From contig CAXTNT010000002.1 of assembly GCA_964245825.1 (NCBI GenBank), forward strand, positions 248,001-312,000: a stretch of 64,000 nt of DNA, read 5' to 3'. Origin of the DNA: CAJCIY01 sp964245825 (GTDB lineage Bacteria > Actinomycetota > Actinomycetes > Mycobacteriales > CAJCIY01). The notes beneath the pieces are model-generated. The model was not told the DNA's origin. It did no database searches and saw only the letters and a list, made by a program, of their open reading frames with translations. Positions within the stretch are counted from its first letter, which is position 1. Every line of letters starts with the position of its first letter. The translations under genes and the position numbers were made by a program. Below are positions 18,262 through 29,472 of the stretch, in pieces.

Positions 18262-19413
18262 TCAGAGACCGAGCTCGCGGGCGATCAGCATGAGCTGGAC
18301 CTCGGTCGTGCCCTCGCCGATCTCGAGGATCTTGCTGTCGCGGTAGTGCCGCGCCACCGGGTAGTCGTTCATGAAGCCATAGCCGCCGTGCACCTGGGTC
18401 GCGTCGCGGGCGTTGTCCATCGCGGCCTCGCCGGCGACGAGCTTGGCGATCGAGGCCTGCTTCTTGAACGGCAGCCCGGCGAGCATCCGCGCGGCCGCGT
18501 CGTAGTAGGCGGTCCGGGCCGCGTGCACCCGGGCCTCCATCCGCGCGATCTTGAAGGCGACGGCCTGGTACGCGCCGATCGGCCGGCCGAAGGCCTCGCG
18601 CTCGCGGGCGTACTGCACGCTCTCCTCGACGCACCCCTGGGCCGCGCCGACGCCGAGCGCCGCGATCGCGATGCGGCCCTCGTCGAGGATCTGCAGGAAG
18701 TTGGCGTACCCGCGGCCGCGCTCGCCCAGCAGGTTCGCCGCGGGGACGGCGACGTCGTCGAACGACAGCGGGTGGGTGTCGGAGGCGTGCCAGCCGACCT
18801 TGCTGTACGCCGGCCCCACGCCGAACCCGGCCGTCGGGACCGGGACGAGGATCGCGCTGATCTCCTTGCCGCCGCCCGCGGTCGTGCCGGTGACGGCGGT
18901 GACCGTCACCAGCCGCGTGAGGTCCGTGCCGGAGTTGGTGATGAAAGCCTTGCTGCCGTTGACGATCCACTGCCCGTCGCGCAGCTCGGCCGTGGTCCGG
19001 GTGCCGCCCGCGTCGCTGCCGGCCCCGGGCTCGGTGAGCCCGAACGCCCCCAGCGCGCTGCCGCTGCACAGCCGCGGCAGCCACTGCTCGCGCTGCGCGT
19101 CGGTCCCGAAGCGGTAGATCGGCATCGCGCCGAGCGACACGCCGGCCTCGAGCGTGATGGCGACGCTCTGGTCCACCCGTGCCAGCTCCTCGATCGCGAG
19201 ACAGAGGGCGAAGTAGTCACCGCCCATGCCGCCGTGCTCTTCGGGGAACGGCAGCCCGAACAGCCCCAGCTCCCCCATCTGCCGGACGACCTCGTACGGG
19301 AACGTCGCGGTCCGGTCGTGGTGGGCCGCGACCGGGGCGACGACATCGCGGGCGAAGGCCTCGACGGTCTTGCGCAGCTGGGCCTGCTCGTCGGTGAGCC
19401 GGGTGTCGAGCAT
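18262..19413 (-). CDS. Acyl-CoA dehydrogenase, probably isovaleryl-CoA dehydrogenase type
   Basis: This 383-residue FAD enzyme shows the standard acyl-CoA dehydrogenase signatures: FGLTEPGAGSDAGGTRT (flavin/substrate), WIVNGSKAFITNSG, and QVHGGYGFMNDYPVARHYRD near the C-terminus. It is the last gene of an operon with both carboxylase subunits and HMG-CoA lyase, which points to oxidation of isovaleryl-CoA to 3-methylcrotonyl-CoA in leucine breakdown; the same set (fadE19/accD1/accA1) occurs in mycobacteria. The ATG at 19413 has a GCAGGAG ribosome site and overlaps the lyase stop by one base. Substrate specificity is inferred from context. Confidence 0.9.
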   Translation of the reverse strand: MLDTRLTDEQAQLRKTVEAFARDVVAPVAAHHDRTATFPYEVVRQMGELGLFGLPFPEEHGGMGGDYFALCLAIEELARVDQSVAITLEAGVSLGAMPIYRFGTDAQREQWLPRLCSGSALGAFGLTEPGAGSDAGGTRTTAELRDGQWIVNGSKAFITNSGTDLTRLVTVTAVTGTTAGGGKEISAILVPVPTAGFGVGPAYSKVGWHASDTHPLSFDDVAVPAANLLGERGRGYANFLQILDEGRIAIAALGVGAAQGCVEESVQYAREREAFGRPIGAYQAVAFKIARMEARVHAARTAYYDAAARMLAGLPFKKQASIAKLVAGEAAMDNARDATQVHGGYGFMNDYPVARHYRDSKILEIGEGTTEVQLMLIARELGL

Positions 19414-20339
19414 CAGGACTCCTGCGGGGGCGTGAGCGCGGTGAGGGTACGGGAGGGGCTGGGGCGCCCGAGCTGCGCGGCCATCCAGAGGCTGGTCTCC
19501 ACCAGCGCGGCGAGGTCCACGCCGGTGTCGATGCCCAGTCCGTGCAGCTGCCAGACGAGGTCCTCGGTGGCGAGGTTGCCGGTCGCGCTGCCGGCGTACG
19601 GGCATCCGCCCAGGCCACCCGCCGCCGCGTCGACGACGGTGACTCCGGCCTGCAGCGCGGTGAGGGTGTTGGCCAGCGCCTGACCGTAGGTGTCGTGGAA
19701 GTGGACGGCGAGCCGGTCGACACCGAGTCCCCGCTCCCCCAGCAGCTCCAGCAGCGCGGCGACCTGCCCGGGCGTCCCGACGCCGATGGTGTCACCGAGG
19801 CTGATCTCGGTGCAGCCCAGCTCGGCCAGCCGCTCCGCCACGGCGGCCACCTGCGGCAGCGGGACGTCGCCCTCCCAGGGGTCGCCGAAGCACATGGACA
19901 CGTACCCGCGGACGGGCAGCCCGGCGCCGCGGGCCGCGGCGACCACCGGGGCGAACATCTCGAGGGACTCCGCCACCGTGCGGTTGAGGTTGCGGCGGGC
20001 GAAGCTCTCGGTGGCGCTGGCGAACACGGCGACCTCCCGTGCGCCGCAGGCCAGTGCCCGGTCCAGCCCGCGCATGTTCGGGACCAGCACCGGCGCCCGC
20101 GGCGGCTGCTGTGGCAGGAGGGCGAGCAGCTCCTCGGCGTCGCCGAGCTGCGGGATCCACGCGCGCGGGACGAAGCTGGTCAGCTCGATCGTGCGCAGAC
20201 CCGCGGCCATCAGCCGCCGGACGAGCTCGGCCTTGACGGCGACCGGCACGATGGTCGACTCGTTCTGCAGGCCGTCGCGGGGCCCGACCTCGTAGATCTC
20301 GACGTGGGCCGGCAGACCGGGCAGCGGGCTGGCGCTCAT
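19413..20339 (-). CDS. Hydroxymethylglutaryl-CoA lyase
   Basis: The 308-residue TIM-barrel lyase splits 3-hydroxy-3-methylglutaryl-CoA into acetyl-CoA and acetoacetate, the final step of leucine degradation. Family marks are VGPRDGLQNE (metal/substrate site), ELTSFVPRAWIPQLGDAEEL, VAVFASATESF, ISLGDTIGVGTP, AVHFHDTYG (His metal ligands) and GLGGCPYAGSATGN with the catalytic Cys. The start overlaps the carboxylase alpha stop by four bases. Confidence 0.94.
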   Translation of the reverse strand: MSASPLPGLPAHVEIYEVGPRDGLQNESTIVPVAVKAELVRRLMAAGLRTIELTSFVPRAWIPQLGDAEELLALLPQQPPRAPVLVPNMRGLDRALACGAREVAVFASATESFARRNLNRTVAESLEMFAPVVAAARGAGLPVRGYVSMCFGDPWEGDVPLPQVAAVAERLAELGCTEISLGDTIGVGTPGQVAALLELLGERGLGVDRLAVHFHDTYGQALANTLTALQAGVTVVDAAAGGLGGCPYAGSATGNLATEDLVWQLHGLGIDTGVDLAALVETSLWMAAQLGRPSPSRTLTALTPPQES

Positions 20340-22305
20340 GCGTCCGCCGGGGAGTGCACGGTGGCCAGGTGCTGGCCGACGACGACCTGGTCGCCGAGCC
20401 GGACGAGCACGTCGACGGCGCCGCCGACCGCTGCCCGCAGGGTGTGCTCCATCTTCATCGCCTCGACGGCGAGCAGGGCCGTACCGGCCTCGACCGTGTC
20501 CCCGGTGCGCACGTGCACGGCGACGACCGAGCCGGGCATCGGGCTGCGGACCTCGGCATCCCCGCGCACCGCGGCGGTGCGCAGCGCGAGCGGAGGGGCC
20601 GTGGCGACGGCGGTCGTCGTCCCGTCGACGGCGACCCACGTCGTGTCGCCGTCGACGGCAAGCAGCACCGGGACCATCCGGCCGTCGACGGTCAGCAGCA
20701 GCCCGTCCGGCTGCGCCCGCGCGGAGACCTCGTACGCCACCTCGCCGACCCGGACCTGCGCCTGCGCCGGGCCGCCGGTCACCGAGACCCGCAGCCGCTC
20801 GCCGGACCGCAGCACGTCCCAGCGCACGGCCGGCCGCCCCGACAGCCGCCAGCCGACGAGCTCCGTCCACGGGCTGCCCGGCCGGCTCAGCGCGCCGACG
20901 CGGTGCATCGCGGCGGCGACCACGGGAAGGTCCGCCGGCCCGGCGGGTAGCAGGTCCGCGAGGGAGCGCTCGAGCAGGCCCGTGTCCAGGCGGCCGGCCC
21001 GGACCTCGGGGTGGGCCAGCAGCGCCCGCAGGAACGCGATGTTGGTGCCGACCCCGAGCAGCACGGTCTGGGCCAGTGCGGTGTCGAGCCGGGCCAGCGC
21101 CGTCGCCCGGTCCGGTGCCCAGGCGATCACCTTGGCCAGCATCGGGTCGTACGCGGAGCCCACCGCCGCGCCCACCAGCAGCGAGCTGTCCACCCGGATG
21201 CCCTCGCCCTCCGGCTCGCGCAGCAGCAGCGCGGTCCCGCCGGTCGGCAGGAACCCGGCCGCGGGATCCTCCGCATACACCCGCGCCTCGACCGCGTGCC
21301 CGCTCAGCCGCACGTCGTCCTGCCCGAACGCCAGCGGCTCACCGGCGGCGACCAGCAGCTGCTGCTCGACCAGATCCAGCCCGGTGACCAGCTCGGTCAC
21401 CGGGTGCTCGACTTGGAGCCGCGTGTTCATCTCCATGAACAGCGGCTCGTCGGGGGCCTCGCCGGGGACGATGAACTCCACGGTGCCGACGCCGACGTAG
21501 CCGACGGCCCGGGCGGTCGCGACGGCGAGTTCGCCGTAGCGGTCGCGCTGCGCCGGGCTCAGCAGCGGCGACGGCGCCTCCTCGACCACCTTCTGGTGCC
21601 GGCGCTGCAGCGAGCACTCCCGCTCGCCGAGGTGCACCGTCGTGTCGTGGGTGTCGGCCAGAACCTGCACCTCGATGTGCCGTGGCCGCGGCACGAACCG
21701 CTCCAGGAACAGGGTGTCATCGCCGAAGCTGGCCGCCGCCTCCCGCCGTGCGCTCGCCAGCGCCGGGCCGAGGTCGGCGGCTCGTTCGACCAGGCGCATG
21801 CCCTTCCCGCCGCCACCGGCCGAGGGCTTGACCAGCACCGGGTAGCCGACCTCCTCGGCCGCGACGCGGAGGTCGGCGTCACGCATGCCGGGCTCGCTGC
21901 GCCCGGGGACCACCGGCACGCCCGCCGCCGCGACGGTCTGCTTGGCGCGGATCTTGTCGCCCATCACCTCGATGGCCGCCGGGGACGGCCCGATGAACAC
22001 CAGCCCGGCCTCCGCGCAGGCCCGCGCGAAACCGGCGTTCTCGGCGAGGAAGCCGTACCCCGGGTGCACCGCCTGCGCGCCGGTCCCCTCGGCGGCCGCG
22101 AGCAGCCGCTCGATGCTCAGGTACGACTCCCGCGCGGCCGCCGGCCCGAGGCGCACCGCGACGTCCGCGGCGCGGACGTGCCGGGCGCCGTCGTCGGCGT
22201 CGCTGTAGACGGCGACCGACCGGAGGCCCAGCCGGCGCAGGGTGCGGATCACCCGTACCGCGATCTCGCCGCGGTTGGCCACCAGCACCGTCTCGAACAC
22301 GCCCG

Positions 22306-22309
<4 letters not shown>
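20336..22309 (-). CDS. accA1: Acyl-CoA carboxylase alpha subunit (biotin carboxylase plus biotin carrier), probable 3-methylcrotonyl-CoA type
   Basis: The 657-residue protein contains a biotin carboxylase (VLVANRGEIAVRVIRTLRR; the ATP-grasp loop VKPSAGGGGKGMRLV; EMNTRLQVEHPVTELVTGLD), a middle bridging region, and a C-terminal carrier domain with the biotinylation site VEAMKMEH. It would carboxylate its biotin using ATP and bicarbonate, then pass CO2 to the beta subunit encoded just upstream. The GTG at 22309 overlaps the beta-subunit stop (GTGA). A longer reading that fuses it to upstream sequence is a frame artefact. The symbol follows the mycobacterial accA1/accD1 leucine operon, which this gene order resembles. 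Confidence 0.93.
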
Positions 22310-23910
<1,601 letters not shown>

Positions 23911-24105
23911 GCCGACCTTCCTCGCCGCCGCGCCTCTTTCTCGGCAGACTAGGTGACCCGGATGCGGCGCCCCGGCTCTGGACGCTGCGCCGAGCTGACC
24001 GGCATCGATACCCTCCGCTCCGGCGGGTGGGGTTGCGTCGGCGATCTGGCAGTGCCAGGGTCGGGCTCGCTGGAGACGATCTTCGTCTGCCGCGCAGGAG
24101 GAGAC

Positions 24106-27100
24106 ATGGCCCTCGCCCGACGCAGGTCCCGGCTCATCGGAGCGGTCGTCGTCGCGACCGCGGTGGGCACTCTCGTCCCGTTCCTCGCCAGTCCGTCAGC
24201 CCGGGCGGCCACCGTGGCGGGCGCCGCGTCCGCCAAGCCTGTCCTCGTCGTGCTGCGCGACCAGCTCACGGCGAGTCCCGCCACCAGGGCCCACCTGGGT
24301 TCGCGCCGTACGCAGTCCTCCGCCGACCAGAACGCCGTCCTGGCTCGGCTCGCCGGCCGCGGGCTCCGGGCGGGCGCGGTGAAGCACTACGTCGTCGGCA
24401 ATGCGTTCTCCCTCAGCGCGACGCCCGCCCAGATCGCTGCCCTGACCGCAGATCCGGCCGTCGCCGCGGTCGTCCCCGACGTCACGATCAGCCGCCCGGC
24501 CCCCGCGAGCGACGCGGCAGCGGTCAAGACCGTCACCCCGGCGGCCGCGCCCGTGAAGGCCGCCGCCGGCAGGACCGCACGTGTCGCACCTGCACTGGGC
24601 ACACCGCCGAGCTCGGCCATCTGCCCGACTGACCCGTCCCAGCCGCTGCTCGAGCCGGAGGCGCTCGCGGACACCCACGACGCATCCGACGACCCGGAGG
24701 CCCCGACGGCCCAGCAGCTCACCACGGGGTCGGGCGTCACCGTCGGCTACATCGCCGACGGGATCGACCCCGACAACCCGGACTTCATCCGCGCCGACGG
24801 CTCCCACGTGATCATCGACTACCAGGCGTTCTCGGCCGATGGACCGGACCCCAGCGCGGGGGGTGAGGAGGCCTACGGAGACGCGTCCTCGATCGCCGCA
24901 CAGGGCCTCGTGTCGCATGACCTGTCGAGCTTCGTGAACCCTGCCTATCCCCTGCCGGCCGGGTGCAACATCCGCATTCTCGGCATGGCGCCCGGCGCGA
25001 GCATCGTGGCGCTGAAGACCGACTTCTCGACCCTGTCGATCGTGCAGGCGATCGACTACGCCGTGAGCACCGACCATGTCGAGGTCCTGAACGAGTCCTT
25101 CGGCGGCGATCCGGTGCCCGACTCCTCCGCCCGGCAGGCGATCGACCTCTTCAACGACATGGCGGTCGCCGCCGGCACCACGGTGACCGTCTCGGCCGGT
25201 GACGCCGGCACCACCAGCACGATCGGCAACCCGGCGACCGATCCGCAGGTCATCTCGGTCGCTGCGAGCACCATCAACCAGGCCTACGCGCAGATCGGGT
25301 ACGCCGGCGCCCGTACCTTCACAAACTCGACCTGGACGAACGACGAGATCTCCTCGTTCTCCTCGGGTGGTTTCACCCAGAGCGGAGGCACCGTCGACCT
25401 GACTGCTCCCGGCGAGTCCGGCTGGGCCGCCTGCGACCCCAACGTCTGCGGCGACTATGCAGGCACCGGCTCGGACATCCAGATGTTCGGCGGGACGAGC
25501 GAGTCGGCGCCGCTGACGGCCGGTGCCGCGGCGCTGGTCATCTCGGCCTACCGCTCGACGCACGCCGGTGCCTCACCCACCCCTGCCGTCGTCAAGCAGC
25601 TGCTGACCAGCACCGCCACCGACCTCGGCCTGCCCGCATTCGAGCAGGGTTCGGGGCTGCTCGACGCCCGCGCAGCGGTCGAGGCGGCACTCACCTATCC
25701 GGGCGGTACGGCGGCTCCGGCGGAAGTCAGCTCGAACATCGCGCTGTCGACGACGCAGCTCGACTGGGCGGGCGCGGCGGGCGGCTCGCACACTGCGACG
25801 GTCGGCGTCCGCGACGTCGGCGTCGCGCCGCTCACCGTGACCACGGGCACGCGAGACCTGACCCAGACCGCGGTCCAGACGCAGACCGCGACGCTCGACC
25901 CGAGCACCGACCCGACCTTCCCCTATGTCAACGGGGCGCCGCAGGCGTACACGCAGCTGTCTTTCGACGTACCGGCCGGGACCGATCGGGCTGCGCTGCA
26001 GATGTCCTGGCCGGGCGCGGGATCGAGGGTGGTCCGGCTCACCGTGGTCGACCCGTTCGGCTCCTTCGTCACCAACAGCCGCCCCCAGGGCTACGCCGAC
26101 TACGCCAACGTCGACATCCGGGAACCGATTTCCGGTACGTACACCGCGATCCTCTACACGCCCGCGAGCAGCGCCGGCTTCAGCGGTCAGGTCCAGCTGC
26201 GGACCACGTTCCAACAGGACGCCCCGGTCGGCCAGGTCACCCCGGCGACGCTGTCGTTGCAACCGGGCCAGTCCAAGAATTTCAAGGTCACGATCCCGAC
26301 CCCCGCCAGCGGCGGCGACACCTCGTACGCCGTCACCGTCGCCAGCTCCGACGGGCATCAGACCGCGATCCCGGTCGTCGTCCGGACGCTGATCCCCACA
26401 CCCGGCGGGTCCGGGAGCTTTGGCGGCACCATCACCGGCGGCAACGGGCGCAGCGCCATCGCGACACAGACCTTCTCCTATGCGTTCGACGTCCCCAGGA
26501 CGGCGCCGGGGGTCAGCGTCGGGGTCACCCTCGCCGGTGACGCGGGCTACACACTCGAGGGCGTACTCGTCGACCCCAACGGTGAGACGCAGGCCATCGA
26601 CAGCAATGAGGTTCCCGACGGCAACGGCAACATCGTGAGCCGGGGGCTCACGCTCCAGCTCACCTCGGCGAGACCCGTCCACGGGCGCTGGCGACTCGTC
26701 CTCCTCGTCGTGAACCCGGTGCCGGGCGACGCCCTGGAGCAGGACTTCACCGGCACCGTGAGCTTCGAGACCGACGGGGTCGCCCCGACCGGCATCCCGA
26801 ACTCAGCGCACACCAAGCTGGCAGCCGGCGTCCCGGTCACCGGGCAGGTGGCGGTCACCAACACCGGGATCGAGCCGCTGGAGGTCCAGCTCGACCCGCG
26901 GACCCGCGCGCTGCAGACACTCTCGCTGGTGTCTCCCTTCGGCCCTCAGACGTTCAATCTGCCTGGCGGCGAGGCACCGATCTTCCTCGTCCCGCCCAGG
27001 ACGACCAGCATCACGGCAACTGCCACGTCGAGCGTCCCGGCGGTCGTCGACCTGGCGTCGGGCACCGACGGCATCGACGTGACGGGCGATCTGGCCGACG

Positions 27101-27522
27101 CGCAGTCCGGTGACGACGTGTCGTCGGCGACTGTGTCGGAAAGTGGTGGCACCGTCTCGGACGGGGTCTGGTTCACCGATGTGCAGGAGGTCGGCCCCGT
27201 CGGCGACGGCGGTGAGCCGGCTGCGACGTCGACGGTCGACCTGAGCGCCGTCACGCCCGGTTTCGCCACGGACGTCACCAGCTCCACCGGGGACTTCTGG
27301 GGGTTGGCCACCGACCCGAACGCGGACACCGGCACGCCGGTGACCATCCAGCCGGGACAGACCCAGACGATCACGGTCACGATCACCCCTGATGCGGCGC
27401 CGGGCAGCGTCGTGAGCGGGACGCTGACCATCTACACACCGCCCGTGTTCGCCTACCCGACCGTCTACGCCACCGGCGATGTGCTGGCGCAGATCCCCTA
27501 TCGCTACACCGTGAGGCAGTGA
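24106..27522 (+). CDS. Large secreted subtilase-fold peptidase with sedolisin-like catalytic residues
   Basis: The 1138-residue protein has a signal peptide (Arg-rich start, hydrophobic core, cleavage near SARA-A at residue 34), an I9-like propeptide and a peptidase domain (about 200-525). Several beta-sandwich domains with pre-peptidase-like sequence follow (VRLTVVDPFGSF; YTLEGVLVDPNGE). The nucleophile is Ser465 in FGGTSESAP and an Asp (218) is in VGYIADGID. However, the HGT motif that supplies the subtilisin His is missing. At that position the sequence reads GGEEAYGDASS, with Glu255 and Asp259 spaced as ExxxD. The oxyanion Asn region reads VSAGDAG with Asp366. Both features are those of sedolisins (S53). 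A strong GGAGGA ribosome site supports the ATG. No membrane anchor or sortase motif is visible. Confidence 0.87.
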   Translation: MALARRRSRLIGAVVVATAVGTLVPFLASPSARAATVAGAASAKPVLVVLRDQLTASPATRAHLGSRRTQSSADQNAVLARLAGRGLRAGAVKHYVVGNAFSLSATPAQIAALTADPAVAAVVPDVTISRPAPASDAAAVKTVTPAAAPVKAAAGRTARVAPALGTPPSSAICPTDPSQPLLEPEALADTHDASDDPEAPTAQQLTTGSGVTVGYIADGIDPDNPDFIRADGSHVIIDYQAFSADGPDPSAGGEEAYGDASSIAAQGLVSHDLSSFVNPAYPLPAGCNIRILGMAPGASIVALKTDFSTLSIVQAIDYAVSTDHVEVLNESFGGDPVPDSSARQAIDLFNDMAVAAGTTVTVSAGDAGTTSTIGNPATDPQVISVAASTINQAYAQIGYAGARTFTNSTWTNDEISSFSSGGFTQSGGTVDLTAPGESGWAACDPNVCGDYAGTGSDIQMFGGTSESAPLTAGAAALVISAYRSTHAGASPTPAVVKQLLTSTATDLGLPAFEQGSGLLDARAAVEAALTYPGGTAAPAEVSSNIALSTTQLDWAGAAGGSHTATVGVRDVGVAPLTVTTGTRDLTQTAVQTQTATLDPSTDPTFPYVNGAPQAYTQLSFDVPAGTDRAALQMSWPGAGSRVVRLTVVDPFGSFVTNSRPQGYADYANVDIREPISGTYTAILYTPASSAGFSGQVQLRTTFQQDAPVGQVTPATLSLQPGQSKNFKVTIPTPASGGDTSYAVTVASSDGHQTAIPVVVRTLIPTPGGSGSFGGTITGGNGRSAIATQTFSYAFDVPRTAPGVSVGVTLAGDAGYTLEGVLVDPNGETQAIDSNEVPDGNGNIVSRGLTLQLTSARPVHGRWRLVLLVVNPVPGDALEQDFTGTVSFETDGVAPTGIPNSAHTKLAAGVPVTGQVAVTNTGIEPLEVQLDPRTRALQTLSLVSPFGPQTFNLPGGEAPIFLVPPRTTSITATATSSVPAVVDLASGTDGIDVTGDLADAQSGDDVSSATVSESGGTVSDGVWFTDVQEVGPVGDGGEPAATSTVDLSAVTPGFATDVTSSTGDFWGLATDPNADTGTPVTIQPGQTQTITVTITPDAAPGSVVSGTLTIYTPPVFAYPTVYATGDVLAQIPYRYTVRQ

Positions 27523-27613
27523 GCCGGCTCGAACATCGGCGGACGGCGCGGACTCTATCGGTTGGATAACACGGCACGAGGCGCATAGCCGGCGCCCGGT
27601 CGGCGTCCTGCGA

Positions 27614-28249
27614 CTAGCGTGGCTGCGGCAGGATGCCGCGCGCGATCGCCTCGGTGACCGCGTGGGTACGGTCGTCCACCCCGAGCTTGGCGAAGGCCCG
27701 CAGCAGGTGGGTCTTCACGGTCGACTCGCCGATGAACAGCTCGCGGCCGATGTCCGCGTTGGTCAGCCCGCGGGCGACCCCGCCGAGCACCTCCACCTCG
27801 CGCGGGGTCAGCTCCTCCGCAGCCGGCGTCCGCATCCGATGGACGAGCCGGGCGGCGATCGGCGGAGCGAGCACCGTCTCGCCCCGGGCCGCCGCCAGCA
27901 CCGCGGCGACCAGGTCGGCGGCCGGTGTGTCCTTGAGCAGGTAGCCGGTCGCCCCGGCCTCGACCGCGCGCACGATGTCGGCATCCGTGTCGTACGTGGT
28001 CAGCACCAGGACGTGCACGGCGGGCTGCTCCAGCGCCAGCCGCCGGATGGCGCCGACGCCGTCGAGCCGCGGCATCCGCAGGTCCATCACGACCAGGTCA
28101 GGCGACAGCGCCCCCGCCCGCTCCACCGCCTCGACTCCGTCGGCTGCCGTCCCCACCACGGCGATGTCCTCGTGCGCGTCCAGCATCGCGACCAGGCCGT
28201 CGCGGACGACCGGGTGGTCGTCGGCGACCACCACCCGGACGGGGGTCAC
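27614..28249 (-). CDS. NarL/FixJ-family response regulator
   Basis: The 211-residue protein has a receiver domain (VVVADDHPVVRDGL, phospho-acceptor Asp in LVVMDLRMPRLDG, Thr in VLVLTTYDT, Lys in GYLLKDTP) and a LuxR-type helix-turn-helix (LTPREVEVLGGVARGLTNAD, then STVKTHLLRAFAKLGVDDRT). It should be phosphorylated by the kinase encoded immediately upstream, with which it overlaps by GTGA. The last gene of a four-gene unit (ABC ATPase, permease, kinase, regulator), it most likely controls that exporter. Confidence 0.93.
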   Translation of the reverse strand: MTPVRVVVADDHPVVRDGLVAMLDAHEDIAVVGTAADGVEAVERAGALSPDLVVMDLRMPRLDGVGAIRRLALEQPAVHVLVLTTYDTDADIVRAVEAGATGYLLKDTPAADLVAAVLAAARGETVLAPPIAARLVHRMRTPAAEELTPREVEVLGGVARGLTNADIGRELFIGESTVKTHLLRAFAKLGVDDRTHAVTEAIARGILPQPR

Positions 28250-29472
28250 AGCGAGACGGGGACCCGCGCGGCCAGCAGCGTGCCGTGGCCGGGCGAGGAC
28301 TCCACGTCGAGCGCACCACCGACCTGCCGGACCCGCTCGCGCAGCCCCGACAGCCCGGTCCCCAGGGCGGCGGCCGGGTCGAAGCCGATGCCGTCGTCGC
28401 GGACCCGGACGACGACCTCGGCACCCTCGCAGGCGAGCGACAGCGCGACCGTCGTGGCGCCGGAATGCCTCCGGGCATTGGCCATCGCCTCCTGCGCGCT
28501 GCGCAGCAGGACGATCTCGTCGTCGCGCGTCAACGCGTACCCGAAGGGAATGTCGACGTCGACGCTCACCGCGACGCCGGTCTCCCGCCCGAACCGCTCC
28601 GCCAGCCGGCGCAGCGCATCCACGAGCGTCGAGCCGTCGAGCGCGACCGGTGCGAAGGCGGCGACGATCGCGCGGGTCTCGCGCAGGTTGTCACGCGCGA
28701 CCTCCTCGATCAGGGTGAGCCGCTCGCGGGCGCGTTCGGGGGCGAGGGCCAGCTCGGCCGCCGCGGTCTGGGCCAGCACGACGACGCTCGTGTATCCCTG
28801 GGCCAGGGTGTCGTGCACCTCGCGGGCCAACCGCTCGCGCTCGGCCATGACGCCCTGGCTGTGGTGCGCCTCCGCCAGCCGTGACCGCGCCTGCTCCAGC
28901 TCGTCGATGAGGGCGGCGCGCTGCCTGCTCTGCGCCAGCACCCGCGCGACCCACAGCCCCATGGCGACGCTGAACACCAGACCCACCGCGGAGTCGGCCG
29001 CTGCCGACAGCGTCGACCCGCCCCGCTGCGCGACCCCGACGACCAGGCCGGTCGTGCTCGCGCCCGCCAGCAGCGTGGTCCAGATCAGGCCCGGTCGAGG
29101 CGACTCCACCAGGAACCACACCTGCGGGTACGCGAGGGTCAGCAGGAACAGCAGGCTCGGGTCGCTCCAGGCGACGACGCCCAGCGCGGACACGAGCAGC
29201 ACGAGGTAGGTGACGGCGCGGCCGTCCGCCTGGTCCTCCACGGCACGCGAGCCGATCAGCAGGTAGCCCGCTGCGAGCACCCCCACCGCGGCGGCTGCCG
29301 TGTGGTCGCGCGGGCCGTCCGCGACGAGGGCGGTGACGAAGGTGAGGACGAGGATCAGCGCACTGAACACGTGCAGGCCGACCACGGTGTGCCGCCAGGC
29401 GGCCCCGGGCAGCGGCGCCGTGCAGTGCTCCCCGCCGCGCTGCGGGCGCACCGCCTCCCAGAGCCGGCTCAC
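28246..29472 (-). CDS. Sensor histidine kinase, NarL-partner (HisKA_3) type
   Basis: The 408-residue kinase has an N-terminal region of about six hydrophobic segments (for example FSALILVLTFVTALV, YLVLLVSALGVVAW), a coiled-coil (DELEQARSRLAEAHH), the dimerisation/phosphoacceptor box ERERLAREVHDTLAQGYTSV with the His, and a C-terminal ATPase domain (EIVLLRSAQEAMANARRHSG; RVRDDGIGFDP). No large extracellular sensor domain is visible, so the signal is probably sensed in the membrane, as with exporter-linked antibiotic sensors. Its GTG start overlaps the permease stop. Confidence 0.92.
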   Translation of the reverse strand: MSRLWEAVRPQRGGEHCTAPLPGAAWRHTVVGLHVFSALILVLTFVTALVADGPRDHTAAAAVGVLAAGYLLIGSRAVEDQADGRAVTYLVLLVSALGVVAWSDPSLLFLLTLAYPQVWFLVESPRPGLIWTTLLAGASTTGLVVGVAQRGGSTLSAAADSAVGLVFSVAMGLWVARVLAQSRQRAALIDELEQARSRLAEAHHSQGVMAERERLAREVHDTLAQGYTSVVVLAQTAAAELALAPERARERLTLIEEVARDNLRETRAIVAAFAPVALDGSTLVDALRRLAERFGRETGVAVSVDVDIPFGYALTRDDEIVLLRSAQEAMANARRHSGATTVALSLACEGAEVVVRVRDDGIGFDPAAALGTGLSGLRERVRQVGGALDVESSPGHGTLLAARVPVSL

